This document shows, piece after piece, positions 22,398-31,886 of a DNA stretch of 64,000 bases; positions within the stretch are counted from its first letter, which is position 1; each line of letters starts with the position of its first letter. The DNA comes from Pseudomonadota bacterium (GTDB lineage: Bacteria > Pseudomonadota > Gammaproteobacteria > Burkholderiales > Burkholderiaceae_F). The notes beneath the pieces are model-generated. The model did not search any database. It had not been told where the DNA came from and worked only from the letters and a program-made list of their open reading frames with translations. The DNA lies in contig JAKAFN010000010.1 in NCBI GenBank assembly GCA_021825945.1, positions 1 to 64,000 of the forward strand, read 5' to 3'. The position numbers were made by a program, and so were the translations under genes.

Positions 22398-23552
22398 TCA
22401 CGCCTGCGCCATCGGTTCGAGCGGGTCCATCCCCTCCGGCACCGCGATGTCATGCGGCTCGACCGGGCGTGGCCCGACTCCCTGAGCAAAGCTCTTGAGC
22501 TGGAAGATATAGGCGAGCACTTGCGCCACCGCGGTATACAGCGCGGCCGGAATCTCCTCGCCGATCTCGACATGTTTATAGAGCGCCCGGGCCAGCGGCG
22601 GCGCTTCCATCTGCGGCACACCCGATTCCCGCGCAAGCTCGCGGATGCGCATCGCCACGTCATCCATGCCCTTGGCGACCACCACCGGAGCACGGTGACG
22701 ATCCTCCAGGTACTTGATCGCCACGGAAAAGTGCTGCGGGTTGGTGACCACCACGTCGGCCTTCGGGACCGCAGCCATCATGCGGCGACGGGCCATGTCG
22801 CGCTGCGCCCGGCGCACCCGCGCCTTGATCTGCGGATCCCCCTGCATCTCGCGCGCCTCTTCGCGCATCTCGGTGACCGTCATGCGCAATCGGTTGCGGA
22901 AGGAAACGATCTGATATGGAACGTCGATTGCCGCGATGACGGCGAGGGCAACCGCCATCATCGCCGACGCCGCGAGCGCCAGATGGAAGGATTCGGCGAC
23001 GGCCCGCGCGACGCCCTCTCCGGCCAGGGACGCGAAGCGGTCGAGGTGAGTGGCCACGTAACTGCCGCCGACGATCGCGAGAAGGATCGCCAGCAGCGAG
23101 GTCTTGACCAGCCCCACCAGGGATTGCAGCGAAAACAAGCGCCCGAACCCTTCGACGGGGCTCAAACGCTCGATCTTGGGCGCAGCCGCAGCCGGCACGA
23201 ACACCGCACCGCCGATCACCAACGGCGCCGCCACCGCCGCGATTGCGAGAACCAGGAAGATCGGGGCCGTCCCCGTCATCGCCGCCGCAACGCAGGTTCC
23301 GAGCCGCGCCAGCATCGCCGCCGGATCCGTGGCGCTCTGCGCATCGAAGCGCAACCCAGCGGCGACCAGGGCGCGGCTCGCCGACGCGACCGAACCGCCG
23401 GCCAAGGCCATCACGCCGACGGACGCGCCGATGATGAAGAGATTTCCCAGATCCCGCGATCGGGGAACGTTCCCTTCCTTGCGTGCATCCGCCAATCGTT
23501 TGGCGGATGGGTCTAGGGTGCGGTCCTGTCCGCTGTCGGATTCTTCGGCCAT
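22398..23552 (-). CDS. flhB: Flagellar export switch protein FlhB
   Basis: MAEESDSGQDRTLDPSAKRLADARKEGNVPRSRDLGNLF...VVTNPQHFSVAIKYLED (NPQH cleavage-site variant). Confidence 0.96.
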   Translation of the reverse strand: MAEESDSGQDRTLDPSAKRLADARKEGNVPRSRDLGNLFIIGASVGVMALAGGSVASASRALVAAGLRFDAQSATDPAAMLARLGTCVAAAMTGTAPIFLVLAIAAVAAPLVIGGAVFVPAAAAPKIERLSPVEGFGRLFSLQSLVGLVKTSLLAILLAIVGGSYVATHLDRFASLAGEGVARAVAESFHLALAASAMMAVALAVIAAIDVPYQIVSFRNRLRMTVTEMREEAREMQGDPQIKARVRRAQRDMARRRMMAAVPKADVVVTNPQHFSVAIKYLEDRHRAPVVVAKGMDDVAMRIRELARESGVPQMEAPPLARALYKHVEIGEEIPAALYTAVAQVLAYIFQLKSFAQGVGPRPVEPHDIAVPEGMDPLEPMAQA

Positions 23553-23776
23553 CGAGGCAGTCGCCGTGCCCGCCGACCTTGCCGGCGCGCAACGCGCATC
23601 GTGAAACTGCCTCGATTATTTCGAGGAAGGACTCCCGGAGAACGATGGAATATCGGCTGGAGTTCGGCGTTCTTTAGGGTTGCGCGCGCGCTGCATTGGG
23701 CGCAGAGCCCGGGAATTGACACGGAATCCCCCGCCATTTCCGGGGCTCCGATCGCTCCTCCGGCCACAACCCACCC

Positions 23777-23803
23777 TACAGCTTTGGGATTTGCCGCCGA
23801 AAT
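23777..23803 (+). promoter_or_regulatory. Candidate sigma-28 promoter upstream of orphan ORF 23866-24303
   Basis: TACAGCTT-N11-GCCGAAAT: 6/8 and 6/8 with an exact 11-nt spacer. Confidence 0.4.
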
Positions 23804-23865
23804 CATCAGACGGATGGCCCGCATTGCGTGGCCAGACGCTCGGAAAGCCACAACGGGGACCGATC

Positions 23866-24303
23866 ATGGCAAAAGCAGAACTCATTCGCCAGATGGCGGA
23901 AGCAGCGACCCACCCGCTACACGACTTCGGAGGGGTCCCGATGCTGGATCTCGCACCCAAACCGATCCAGGAAGAGGAATCGGAAGATGCGCACGATCTT
24001 TTCGTCTGGTTCGAAAACACGTCCGACCGCCTCCGGGACGGCCAGTGCGGCATGGCCGGCCTACCGGAATGCCTGATTCCCGTTGGCGCCGGCATGCGCA
24101 TGGTCGAGCGGCACTACGTCACCGGCCATGCCCACCTGCTATCCGCGGCGCGCATCCGCTGCCAGGATCGCCGCAGCGAGCGGATCGCGGCGATCTACAC
24201 CGCCGCACTCGCCGTCGGAACCGTGGCCTGGGTGGGGTCGGGCCTGCAGTACGAACTGGCGTGGAACGCGCTCTACGCCTCGGAGGAAAGCCTGCCGTCC
24301 TGA
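23866..24303 (+). CDS. Hypothetical protein, 145 aa, no recognised family
   Basis: ORF from ATG at 23866 (MAKAELIRQMAEAATHPLHDFGGVPMLDLAPKPIQEEESEDAHDLFVWFENTSDRLRDGQCGM...). Codon-position GC bias looks coding. The track start at 23680 is over-extended. Confidence 0.6.
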   Translation: MAKAELIRQMAEAATHPLHDFGGVPMLDLAPKPIQEEESEDAHDLFVWFENTSDRLRDGQCGMAGLPECLIPVGAGMRMVERHYVTGHAHLLSAARIRCQDRRSERIAAIYTAALAVGTVAWVGSGLQYELAWNALYASEESLPS

Positions 24304-24346
24304 TTCGCTCCGCGCCCCCGCGAGCGGGAGCGCGCATGACCCGGTC

Positions 24347-24429
24347 CGTCATTGCGAGGGCGCGCAGTCCGAAGCAATCCAGCGCGATCCCGCCTGAATC
24401 ACCGCGGCGCTGCGGGCCTCGCGATGACG
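24347..24429. repeat. REP-like inverted-repeat element, copy 2 (opposite orientation to copy 1)
   Basis: cgtcattgcgagggcgcgcagtccgaagcaatccagcgcgatcc...gcctcgcgatgacg. Confidence 0.8.
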
Positions 24430-24474
24430 GATGTCCATGACGGGGCCGGTGAGCCGGGGGCCTCCCGATAATCG

Positions 24475-25242
24475 TTACCCGCGCTTCGCCTCGACCGCCA
24501 CCTTGCGCTGCTCCGCTTCGACGCGATTCACATACCGCTGCAGCATCATCCGCGCCTGAGGGTCCAGATCGAGGAACTGACAGCCGCAACGACGCCCCCA
24601 CTCGCCCTCGCCGCCGCCGATGTCGTAGACATTCACCACGCGGAACGCCACGTTGATCGGACCGACTCCCGGAAGGTCGAGAAAACAGTTGCGGACGACC
24701 CCCCCGGGCGGCAGGTCGAACAAGTGCGGATGCACCAGCACCGCCAACCCGCCCACGCTCAGATTGACCACCCGCACCGACTCGTACCGGGATGCGCCGT
24801 CGGCCTGCGGGATCAGACAACTCGCCGGCGCGAGCCTGGGGGTGCGGACGCGGAAGAATTCGCGCCGCTGCAAGCGCAGAATCTTCTCCGGCAGATCGAC
24901 TTCGAATGCCGGCTTGCCATCGAACGCCCGCTCCCGCGCCCCCCCCGCCATGAACTGCACCTTGATATTCTCGAAGAAGCCGACGAACACCAGTTCGCGG
25001 GCCTGCAATACCCGTTGCCTCGCGTCATCACCCGCCGGCATGTCCAGCACCAACCGGCCGCGGTCCGGATCGGTTTCCAGGATCATCGACACCGAGAAAT
25101 CGCCGGCCCGCCCCGGATACACCGTAACCAGCGTGCGATCGCCGGTGATCCGCCGCAGCAGCGACACGATCTCCGGCCGGCCATACAGGGTGTACGGTTC
25201 GAGCTCCGGAGTATCCGGCTCCGGGAAAGGGTGCAGTTGCAT
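24475..25242 (-). CDS. ycgR: YcgR-like flagellar brake protein (PilZ domain, c-di-GMP binding)
   Basis: N-terminal YcgR-type domain; 'LQRREFFRVRTPR' plus 'VRVVNLSVGGLAV' match the PilZ RxxxR and [D/N]xSxxG motifs. Confidence 0.9.
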   Translation of the reverse strand: MQLHPFPEPDTPELEPYTLYGRPEIVSLLRRITGDRTLVTVYPGRAGDFSVSMILETDPDRGRLVLDMPAGDDARQRVLQARELVFVGFFENIKVQFMAGGARERAFDGKPAFEVDLPEKILRLQRREFFRVRTPRLAPASCLIPQADGASRYESVRVVNLSVGGLAVLVHPHLFDLPPGGVVRNCFLDLPGVGPINVAFRVVNVYDIGGGEGEWGRRCGCQFLDLDPQARMMLQRYVNRVEAEQRKVAVEAKRG

Positions 25243-25402
25243 GGGGTGGCAGTCTCCCTGCAGGCATGTCGAATCCCGAAGTAAAGCATAAAAGCCGCCG
25301 TGCGAAACGGTGAGGGAGCCATGCGTTCGCCCTGGATTCGTGCGCGGACGGGAATCGCTCGAAACCGAACCCCGGGACCCGCCATTTCCCCGGATCGAGG
25401 CC

Positions 25403-25429
25403 ATATCGGCATCGGTAGAGTGAACTGTA
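25403..25429 (-). promoter_or_regulatory. Candidate sigma-28 promoter for ycgR
   Basis: On the minus strand TACAGTTC-ACTCTACCGAT-GCCGATAT: 6/8 and 7/8, spacer 11. Confidence 0.6.
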
Positions 25430-25450
25430 GGGTTCTCGAAACACGCCGCC

Positions 25451-27193
25451 ATGCTGATGCCAGGACACAACTCGCTTCCCGACGTCTCCGCAGCCCCACC
25501 ATTGGACAGGCCCCCGGATCCATTCACACAGGAGGCGTTTGGACGAGGACTGGCATTGGCGCAGGCGCTGGACTGGCCGGGCGCGGCCGAGGCCTTCCAA
25601 CATGCGGCCGCACGGAATCCGGCCAATCCGACATGCTGGTTCGCATTGGCGAACGCGCGCTTCCACATGGGGCGGCATCACGACGCCATCCAGTCGTATC
25701 TAGCCGGATTGCAGCGTCGGCCGGATTTCGCACCAGCCCACATTCAGATGGGGAATGCCTTCGCTTGCCTGTCGCTCCATGAAGAAGCCCGGCAATGCTT
25801 CGAAACCGCCCTCGCGCTGGGGAGCGATCGCGCGAAACTGCTTTCGGCGATGGCTCATCATGGGCAACAGGCGTGCGCCTGGGACGCCCTCTCGCGAGAT
25901 CTTGCCGAGCTCCATGACGCACTCGAGCGCGGCGAGCGTAATGCGGTTCCGTTCCAGGTCGTCACGACGCCGTCCGACCGGCTTACGCAGCGGACCGTCG
26001 CACAAGCGTACTGGGAACGTCATTGCCATGGAATTCCACGCCTGCCGGCACCGCCGCGCCGCCGCCCCGGCGCTCCGATCCGTATCGGGTATGTCACCAA
26101 CGACATCTACCGCCATGCGACCGCACACCTCATCGCCGAGGTGTTCGAATGCCATGACCGCGAGCAATTCGAGGTCTATCTCTATTCCTACGGCCCCGAC
26201 GATGGCTCGGAAGTCCGTCGCCGCATCGTCGACGGCGTCGGCAGGGGATTCCGCGACATCGGCCGACTCTCGGATCCGCAAGCTGCGGAGCAGATCCGCA
26301 CCGACGACATCGATATCCTCCTCGACCTCAAGGGGTATACCTTCGTCCCGCGCCTGGGCATCTTCGCCGCGCACCCGGCACGGATCCAGGCGAATTATCT
26401 GGGATACCCGGGAACGCTGGGATCTCCCTGCCACGAGTACATCATCGGCGACACCACCGTCACGCCCATCGAACATGCCGACGGATATTCCGAGTGCATC
26501 GCCCAACTGCCTTTTTGTTACCAGCCCAACGACCGCAAACGCCGAATCGGCATCCGACCGAGTCGCGCGGACTGCGGACTCCCCGAGCACGGATTCGTCT
26601 TCTGTTCGTTCAACAACGCCTACAAAATCACGGGATCGATGTTCGACCGGTGGTGCCGGTTGGTGCGGACGGTCGAGGGCAGCGTCCTGTGGCTCTATGA
26701 CGCAAACCCGCAGGCCAGGAAAAACCTGTCTGCCGAAGCCCTGCGTCGTGGGGTATCGCCGGCCAGACTCGTCTGGGCTCCGAACCGCCCGCAGGAGGAG
26801 CATCTCGCACGCCTGCCCCTTGCGGACCTGATGCTCGACACCTTTCCCGTCACCGCGCACACCACCGCCAGCGATGCGCTATGGGCCGGCCTGCCGTTGA
26901 TCACCATGGTCGGAGAGTCCTTCGTTTCCCGGGTTGCGGCGAGCGCGCTGCGGGCAGCGGGTCTACCGGACCTGGTCGCGCCGGATATCGACTCGTACGA
27001 GCGTCTCGCCTTCGAACTCGCAACCACGCCGGTCCGCCTGCGCGAAATCCGCGATCGCCTTGCGGCCAATCGAGCGCACTGCGCGCTGTTCGATACACCC
27101 CGCTACGTACGGGGCCTGGAGGCGCTGTTCCAGCGCATGGTTTCCCGCTGGGATCGGAACGCGATGCCGTGTCACCTGGAGGCGGCATCGTGA
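25451..27193 (+). CDS. TPR-containing O-GlcNAc-transferase-like (GT41/SPINDLY) protein 1
   Basis: TPR N-terminus; C-terminal 'IRIGYVTNDIYRHATAHLIAEVFECHD...IDILLDLKGYT...VFCSFNNAYKITGSMFDRWCRL...MLDTFPVTAHTTASDALWAGLPLITM'. Confidence 0.92.
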   Translation: MLMPGHNSLPDVSAAPPLDRPPDPFTQEAFGRGLALAQALDWPGAAEAFQHAAARNPANPTCWFALANARFHMGRHHDAIQSYLAGLQRRPDFAPAHIQMGNAFACLSLHEEARQCFETALALGSDRAKLLSAMAHHGQQACAWDALSRDLAELHDALERGERNAVPFQVVTTPSDRLTQRTVAQAYWERHCHGIPRLPAPPRRRPGAPIRIGYVTNDIYRHATAHLIAEVFECHDREQFEVYLYSYGPDDGSEVRRRIVDGVGRGFRDIGRLSDPQAAEQIRTDDIDILLDLKGYTFVPRLGIFAAHPARIQANYLGYPGTLGSPCHEYIIGDTTVTPIEHADGYSECIAQLPFCYQPNDRKRRIGIRPSRADCGLPEHGFVFCSFNNAYKITGSMFDRWCRLVRTVEGSVLWLYDANPQARKNLSAEALRRGVSPARLVWAPNRPQEEHLARLPLADLMLDTFPVTAHTTASDALWAGLPLITMVGESFVSRVAASALRAAGLPDLVAPDIDSYERLAFELATTPVRLREIRDRLAANRAHCALFDTPRYVRGLEALFQRMVSRWDRNAMPCHLEAAS

Positions 27194-29133
27194 CCGCGAC
27201 CAAACTGCCGGCGGCCTCCATTCCCCGGCCTCCGCAGGCGGAAGCCGAGTTCCGGCGCGGAGTCGGCGCCGCCCAGCGGGAAAAGTGGCAACAGGCGATC
27301 GACGCCTTTCGTCGGGTTGTCGCGCGCTGCCCGGAGGACATGCATAGCCACCTCCAGCTCGCCCGTGCATACGCAAAGATCGGGGACTGGGAGCCGGGTG
27401 CGGAAGCCGCGCGGCAGGCGCTTGCCCTGCTGCCCGGCAACGCCCTCATCACCGCACTGCTTGCGCTGTGCCTCGCGAGGTCGTCCCGGGATGCAGAACT
27501 GATCGACTTCTGTCAGCGAATCGATATGGAGGAGATCGCCGACCTGTCGATCCACATCGATTTGGGAATGGCGCTGATCCGCAAACGCAAAATAAAGGAA
27601 TCCGTTCCGGTGCTCCTCGGGGTCCTCAACCGGGACCCTCGGAATCTGCATGCCTATGCTTGGCTCGGAACCGCATTTCTCTTGATGGAAATGCCGGAAG
27701 AATCGCGTGAGTGTTGCCGCAATATCGAAGCCATCGGCGGACCCAACGTGCGAGCGCTATCGAGCGTGATTTTTTCGTCATTGCAAGCCGCGAACTGGAC
27801 CACCCTAGGAGACGACATCTCCGCCCTGCAGTCCCATATCGAGGCGGGACTGGGCCAGCCGATTCCCTTCTACGCACTCACGCTGCCATGGACCCGTGCG
27901 CAACTACTCGCGGCATCCCGCATCCAGGCCCAGATCTGCTTCGGCACCATCTCGCCCTTGCCACGCCCTCCGGCACGGCGGGCGCGGGACGGACGCATCC
28001 GAATCGGCTATGTGTCGGGCGACCTCCAGAAGCACGCCACCGCATACCTCGTGGCAGAACTGTTCGAACGCCACGATCCGAATCGGTTCGAGATCCACGC
28101 CTATTCCTACGGCATCGACGACCAATCGCCGATTCGGCGCCGTCTGGAAGCCGCATTTGGCGAGCGATTCCACGATGTCGAGGCGATCCCCGCGGCGACG
28201 TTGGCTCATCGGATCCGCAACGACGGCATCGATGTCCTGATCGACCTAAAGGGCTATACCCTGCATTCGCGAAATGAAGTCTTCGGATATCGTTCCGCTC
28301 CGATCCAGGTGAACTTCCTGGGTTTCCCCGGATCACTGGGCAGCCCGATCTACGACTACATCATCGGCGACCCCATCGTCACGCCCCTGGAACATGCCGA
28401 CGGCTACGACGAGAAAATTGCGCAGATGCCGGATTGCTACCAGCCCAACGATCGACAGCGCATCGTCGGCGAGCCGCGAGATCGGTCGTTCTACGGCCTG
28501 CCGGACGAGGCAATGGTGTTCTGCTCGTTCAACAACAACTATAAGTTGACGCCGGATGTGTTCGATCGCTGGTGCGCGATCCTCCAAAAGGCGCCGCACG
28601 CCGTGCTTTGGCTGTTCGAGGCAAACCGACAGGCCCGGCGTAACCTTATCGCCTATGCCGCGCGTCGGGGAATTTCCGCCGATCGGATCTACTGGGCCCC
28701 TCCCCTCCCTCTTGCCGAGCACCTTGCCCGAATCCGGGTCGCCGACCTGTTCCTCGACACCGCGCCCGTCAACGCCCACACCACCGCGAGCGATGCGCTC
28801 TGGGCCGGAACGCCGGTACTGACGATCCTGGGCGATACGTTCGTTTCTCGCGTCGCCGCCAGCCTGCTGCATGCGGCCGAACTGCCCGAACTGGTCGCCG
28901 CCGACCTCGACGAATACGAACGCATCGCACTCGAGCTTGCGCACGACCGCGACCGCCTGCGCGCCATCCGCTCGCGCCTCGCCGACCGCCGGATGACCTG
29001 TCGGCTCTTCGACAGCGCGCGCTACACCAGCGCCTTCGAAGACTTGGTGGTCCGGATGGTCGAACGCCATGCGCAGGGACTTGGCCCGGACCATCTTCCC
29101 GCCGCGTTCCCGCAACGTTCGGAACGGACGTGA
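27190..29133 (+). CDS. TPR-containing O-GlcNAc-transferase-like (GT41/SPINDLY) protein 2
   Basis: GTG start at 27190 overlaps the upstream TGA (GTGA); 'IRIGYVSGDLQKHATAYLVAELFERHD...IDVLIDLKGYT...VFCSFNNNYKLTPDVFDRWCAIL...DTAPVNAHTTASDALWAGTPVLT'. Confidence 0.92.
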   Translation: MTATKLPAASIPRPPQAEAEFRRGVGAAQREKWQQAIDAFRRVVARCPEDMHSHLQLARAYAKIGDWEPGAEAARQALALLPGNALITALLALCLARSSRDAELIDFCQRIDMEEIADLSIHIDLGMALIRKRKIKESVPVLLGVLNRDPRNLHAYAWLGTAFLLMEMPEESRECCRNIEAIGGPNVRALSSVIFSSLQAANWTTLGDDISALQSHIEAGLGQPIPFYALTLPWTRAQLLAASRIQAQICFGTISPLPRPPARRARDGRIRIGYVSGDLQKHATAYLVAELFERHDPNRFEIHAYSYGIDDQSPIRRRLEAAFGERFHDVEAIPAATLAHRIRNDGIDVLIDLKGYTLHSRNEVFGYRSAPIQVNFLGFPGSLGSPIYDYIIGDPIVTPLEHADGYDEKIAQMPDCYQPNDRQRIVGEPRDRSFYGLPDEAMVFCSFNNNYKLTPDVFDRWCAILQKAPHAVLWLFEANRQARRNLIAYAARRGISADRIYWAPPLPLAEHLARIRVADLFLDTAPVNAHTTASDALWAGTPVLTILGDTFVSRVAASLLHAAELPELVAADLDEYERIALELAHDRDRLRAIRSRLADRRMTCRLFDSARYTSAFEDLVVRMVERHAQGLGPDHLPAAFPQRSERT

Positions 29134-29152
29134 GTTTGCGGCGCGTCACGAC

Positions 29153-30313
29153 ATGATCGCAGCCGCCATCATTGCCAAAAACGAGGCGCGTTCGATCGAA
29201 CGCTGCCTGCGCAGCATCGCGCCGTATGTCGACGAAATCGTCCTCGTCGACACGGGATCCACCGACGGCACCGCGGCGATTGCGGCCGCCTGCGGCGCAC
29301 GCGTCGAACGTTTCGCGTGGTGTGATGATTTCGCGGCCGCGCGCAACTTCACGCTGGATCGCGTACGGTCGCCCTGGCGGCTGATCCTGGACGCCGACGA
29401 ATGGCTCGTGCACGGCGGAGAATCCCTGCGGGCCTTGGGATCGACCAGCGAAACGCCGCCATTCGTCGGGCTGGCAGAGCTGCGCAACGAGTTCGACGAC
29501 TCCGGCTCCATCTCCATGCTGCGTTCGTGGATTCCTCGCGTCTTGCCCGGCTCGGTACGGTATCAAGGCCGGATTCACGAACAACCGGTCCATCGGTTTC
29601 CGATCACCAGACTCGACGTCGCGATCGGCCATGACGGCTACCGCAAGGCGCAACAGAAAGAAAAGGGCGATCGCAATGAACGCCTCCTGCGGGCCGAACT
29701 CTCGCGCGCACCGGAGGACCCCTATCTGCACTACCAGATGGGCAAGGAGCGGGAAGGTCGAGAGGACTACACCGAAGCCTGCGCCTGCTACCAAAGGGCG
29801 CGGAGTCTGCTCGGCTGGCCGCCCGCCGATCCGACCCTGGCGGCGGCCATGCAGCACCGCCACCCATGGCTGCATGCGATGACGATTCGCCACCTCTATA
29901 GCCTGCGGAAGGCCGGCAACATCGCCGATGCGCTGCGGTATGCCGAAGCGGAAGAACCACGCTGGATCCACTCTCCGGATTTCCATTTCGCGTTCGGCGA
30001 TCTGCTGCTGGATTGCGCCATCCAAGCGCCGGGGCGCGCCGCGGAGCTGCTGCCGCGGATCGAAGCCCACTGGAAGCGCTGTCTGGAGATCGGCGAAACC
30101 CCGATGCTGGACGGATCGGTAGCAGGCCGAGGGAGCCATCTGGCCGCCCACAACCTCGCCGTATTCTTCCAGTCGCTCGGCGATGCCCAATCAGCGAATC
30201 GGTATCAAAGCCTCGCCAATAGCGCACTCACAAGGGAAAGGTCGGGCTCCGCGCGGGAAAGTCCTATAACCCGCTCCCCGGCGCCCGGATTGGGAATCCC
30301 GGCTTCGAGATAG
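29153..30313 (+). CDS. Family 2 glycosyltransferase (WaaE/SPBc2-like) with C-terminal TPR-like region
   Basis: MIAAAIIAKNEARSIERCLRSIAPYVDEIVLVDTGSTDGTAAIAAACGARVERFAWCDDFAAARNF...LILDADEW. Confidence 0.88.
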   Translation: MIAAAIIAKNEARSIERCLRSIAPYVDEIVLVDTGSTDGTAAIAAACGARVERFAWCDDFAAARNFTLDRVRSPWRLILDADEWLVHGGESLRALGSTSETPPFVGLAELRNEFDDSGSISMLRSWIPRVLPGSVRYQGRIHEQPVHRFPITRLDVAIGHDGYRKAQQKEKGDRNERLLRAELSRAPEDPYLHYQMGKEREGREDYTEACACYQRARSLLGWPPADPTLAAAMQHRHPWLHAMTIRHLYSLRKAGNIADALRYAEAEEPRWIHSPDFHFAFGDLLLDCAIQAPGRAAELLPRIEAHWKRCLEIGETPMLDGSVAGRGSHLAAHNLAVFFQSLGDAQSANRYQSLANSALTRERSGSARESPITRSPAPGLGIPASR

Positions 30314-30331
30314 CATCGGAAGCGCTTTCTT

Positions 30332-31723
30332 ATGCAAGAAGACCAAATTCGCTCCATCTCCGAATTCTCCCTACCTGCCGAGCATGAGGCACCCATGAAT
30401 GCGGCCGCACCACCGACACCACCATTTCCCGATATCCCGCGAAAGGGATTACTGCAGTCCGCGAACTCGCCGAAGTGCTCGACGGCCGGGGAAAACGCCT
30501 CAGGAAATTACTACGACGGGTTGAACCAGAAATTGCTCGCGGCCATTCCCTCCGGTGCGCGACATGTTCTGGAACTTGGTTGTGCGAACGGTCGCCTCGG
30601 CCGCCGGTACAAGGAACAGAACCCCACCACCGAATGGTGGGGCGTGGATTTTTCGCCGGATGCAGTTCGTGCCGCGTCCGCGCACCTGGACCGGGTATTG
30701 ACGCTCGACCTCGATAGCGGAGACCTGGATCGATTGGGCAGCGGATTCGATGTCATTGTCATCGGTGACCTGCTGGAGCACCTGCGCGATTTTCGCCCTG
30801 TGCTCGATGCACTATACGAACGAAGCACTCCGGATGCCAGAATCGTCAGCTGCATTCCGAACATGAGCCATGCTTCAGTAATTGAACGGCTGGTGGCTGG
30901 CGACATCGTCTACGACGATTCCGGCCTCCTCGATCGGACGCATATGCGCTTCTTCTCCCAGGCGTCGGCGTTCAAGGCGTTTCTCGATTCCGGTTGGCTA
31001 CCAAGCATGCACGACCAGTACCGCGTGGAACCGCAAAACAACCGCGTTACGGCGGGCCTGCTCGATGCCGCGGCGGCGCTCGGAATCCCCCGCGAGACGG
31101 CTCTGCGCAATCTGGGCATGTACCAGATGATCGTCTTGTGCCGGAAGTGGCAGTCACGGCCTCTTGCAGCCGCGCCGGAGGGAGCCCCATTTTCCGTGAT
31201 TGTTGCCGTCAACCGTCCCTGGCAGTTTTCACTGAATCTGGCGCGATCTCCCGGATTGCAGGAGACGGGGGCAGAGGTCATTCCCATCACGGACGCGCCG
31301 AACGCAGCTGCCGCGTTCTCGGCGGGGGCAGCGAAGGCGCGGCACGCGTGGCGCGTCTTCGCCCATCAGGATGTCTACTTCCCCACTGGGACCGGCTACA
31401 AACTTGCGGAGGAATTGGCGGCATTGGAACGGGCAAACGGGCATGGTCTTCCTGTCGGAATGGTCGGGCTTCAAACCAATGGCACGGGGACCGGCACGAA
31501 CTATGCGGGAACGGTAATCGATCGGATCAGGTTGTTTGATCACGGCCCAACATTGCGTGCCGTTTCCATGGATGAATTGGCGGTCGCGCTGCACCGCGAC
31601 ACACGACTCGAAATTGACCCTACCCTCGGGTGGCACCTATGGGCGACGGATCTTTGTCTTCAGGTGCGGAGAATGACGGGGCAAATCGCTCGGAAAGATC
31701 TTGGCGCTTCCGATCTTTCATAA
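30332..31723 (+). CDS. SAM-dependent methyltransferase fused to a glycosyltransferase-like domain; apparent +1 frameshift near the 3' end
   Basis: VLELGCANGRLG methyltransferase motif I; C-terminal 'FSVIVAVNRPWQFSLNLARSPGLQ...FAHQDVYFP'. The other frame continues as LALPIFHNSASTWSLPTEFHRSAEVLLRKNPDLAEIPTLCGTIS to a stop at 31877. Confidence 0.8.
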   Translation: MQEDQIRSISEFSLPAEHEAPMNAAAPPTPPFPDIPRKGLLQSANSPKCSTAGENASGNYYDGLNQKLLAAIPSGARHVLELGCANGRLGRRYKEQNPTTEWWGVDFSPDAVRAASAHLDRVLTLDLDSGDLDRLGSGFDVIVIGDLLEHLRDFRPVLDALYERSTPDARIVSCIPNMSHASVIERLVAGDIVYDDSGLLDRTHMRFFSQASAFKAFLDSGWLPSMHDQYRVEPQNNRVTAGLLDAAAALGIPRETALRNLGMYQMIVLCRKWQSRPLAAAPEGAPFSVIVAVNRPWQFSLNLARSPGLQETGAEVIPITDAPNAAAAFSAGAAKARHAWRVFAHQDVYFPTGTGYKLAEELAALERANGHGLPVGMVGLQTNGTGTGTNYAGTVIDRIRLFDHGPTLRAVSMDELAVALHRDTRLEIDPTLGWHLWATDLCLQVRRMTGQIARKDLGASDLS

Positions 31724-31886
31724 CTCGGCATCCACATGGTCGCTGCCGACGGAGTTTCACCGGAGCGCCGAGGTATTGCTGAGAAAGAACCCGGATTTGG
31801 CCGAGATTCCTACGCTTTGCGGAACGATTTCGCAATCAACCGCGCTGGTTGCCGCCGCCGAGAGAGCGAACATTTGATCCAACCTC

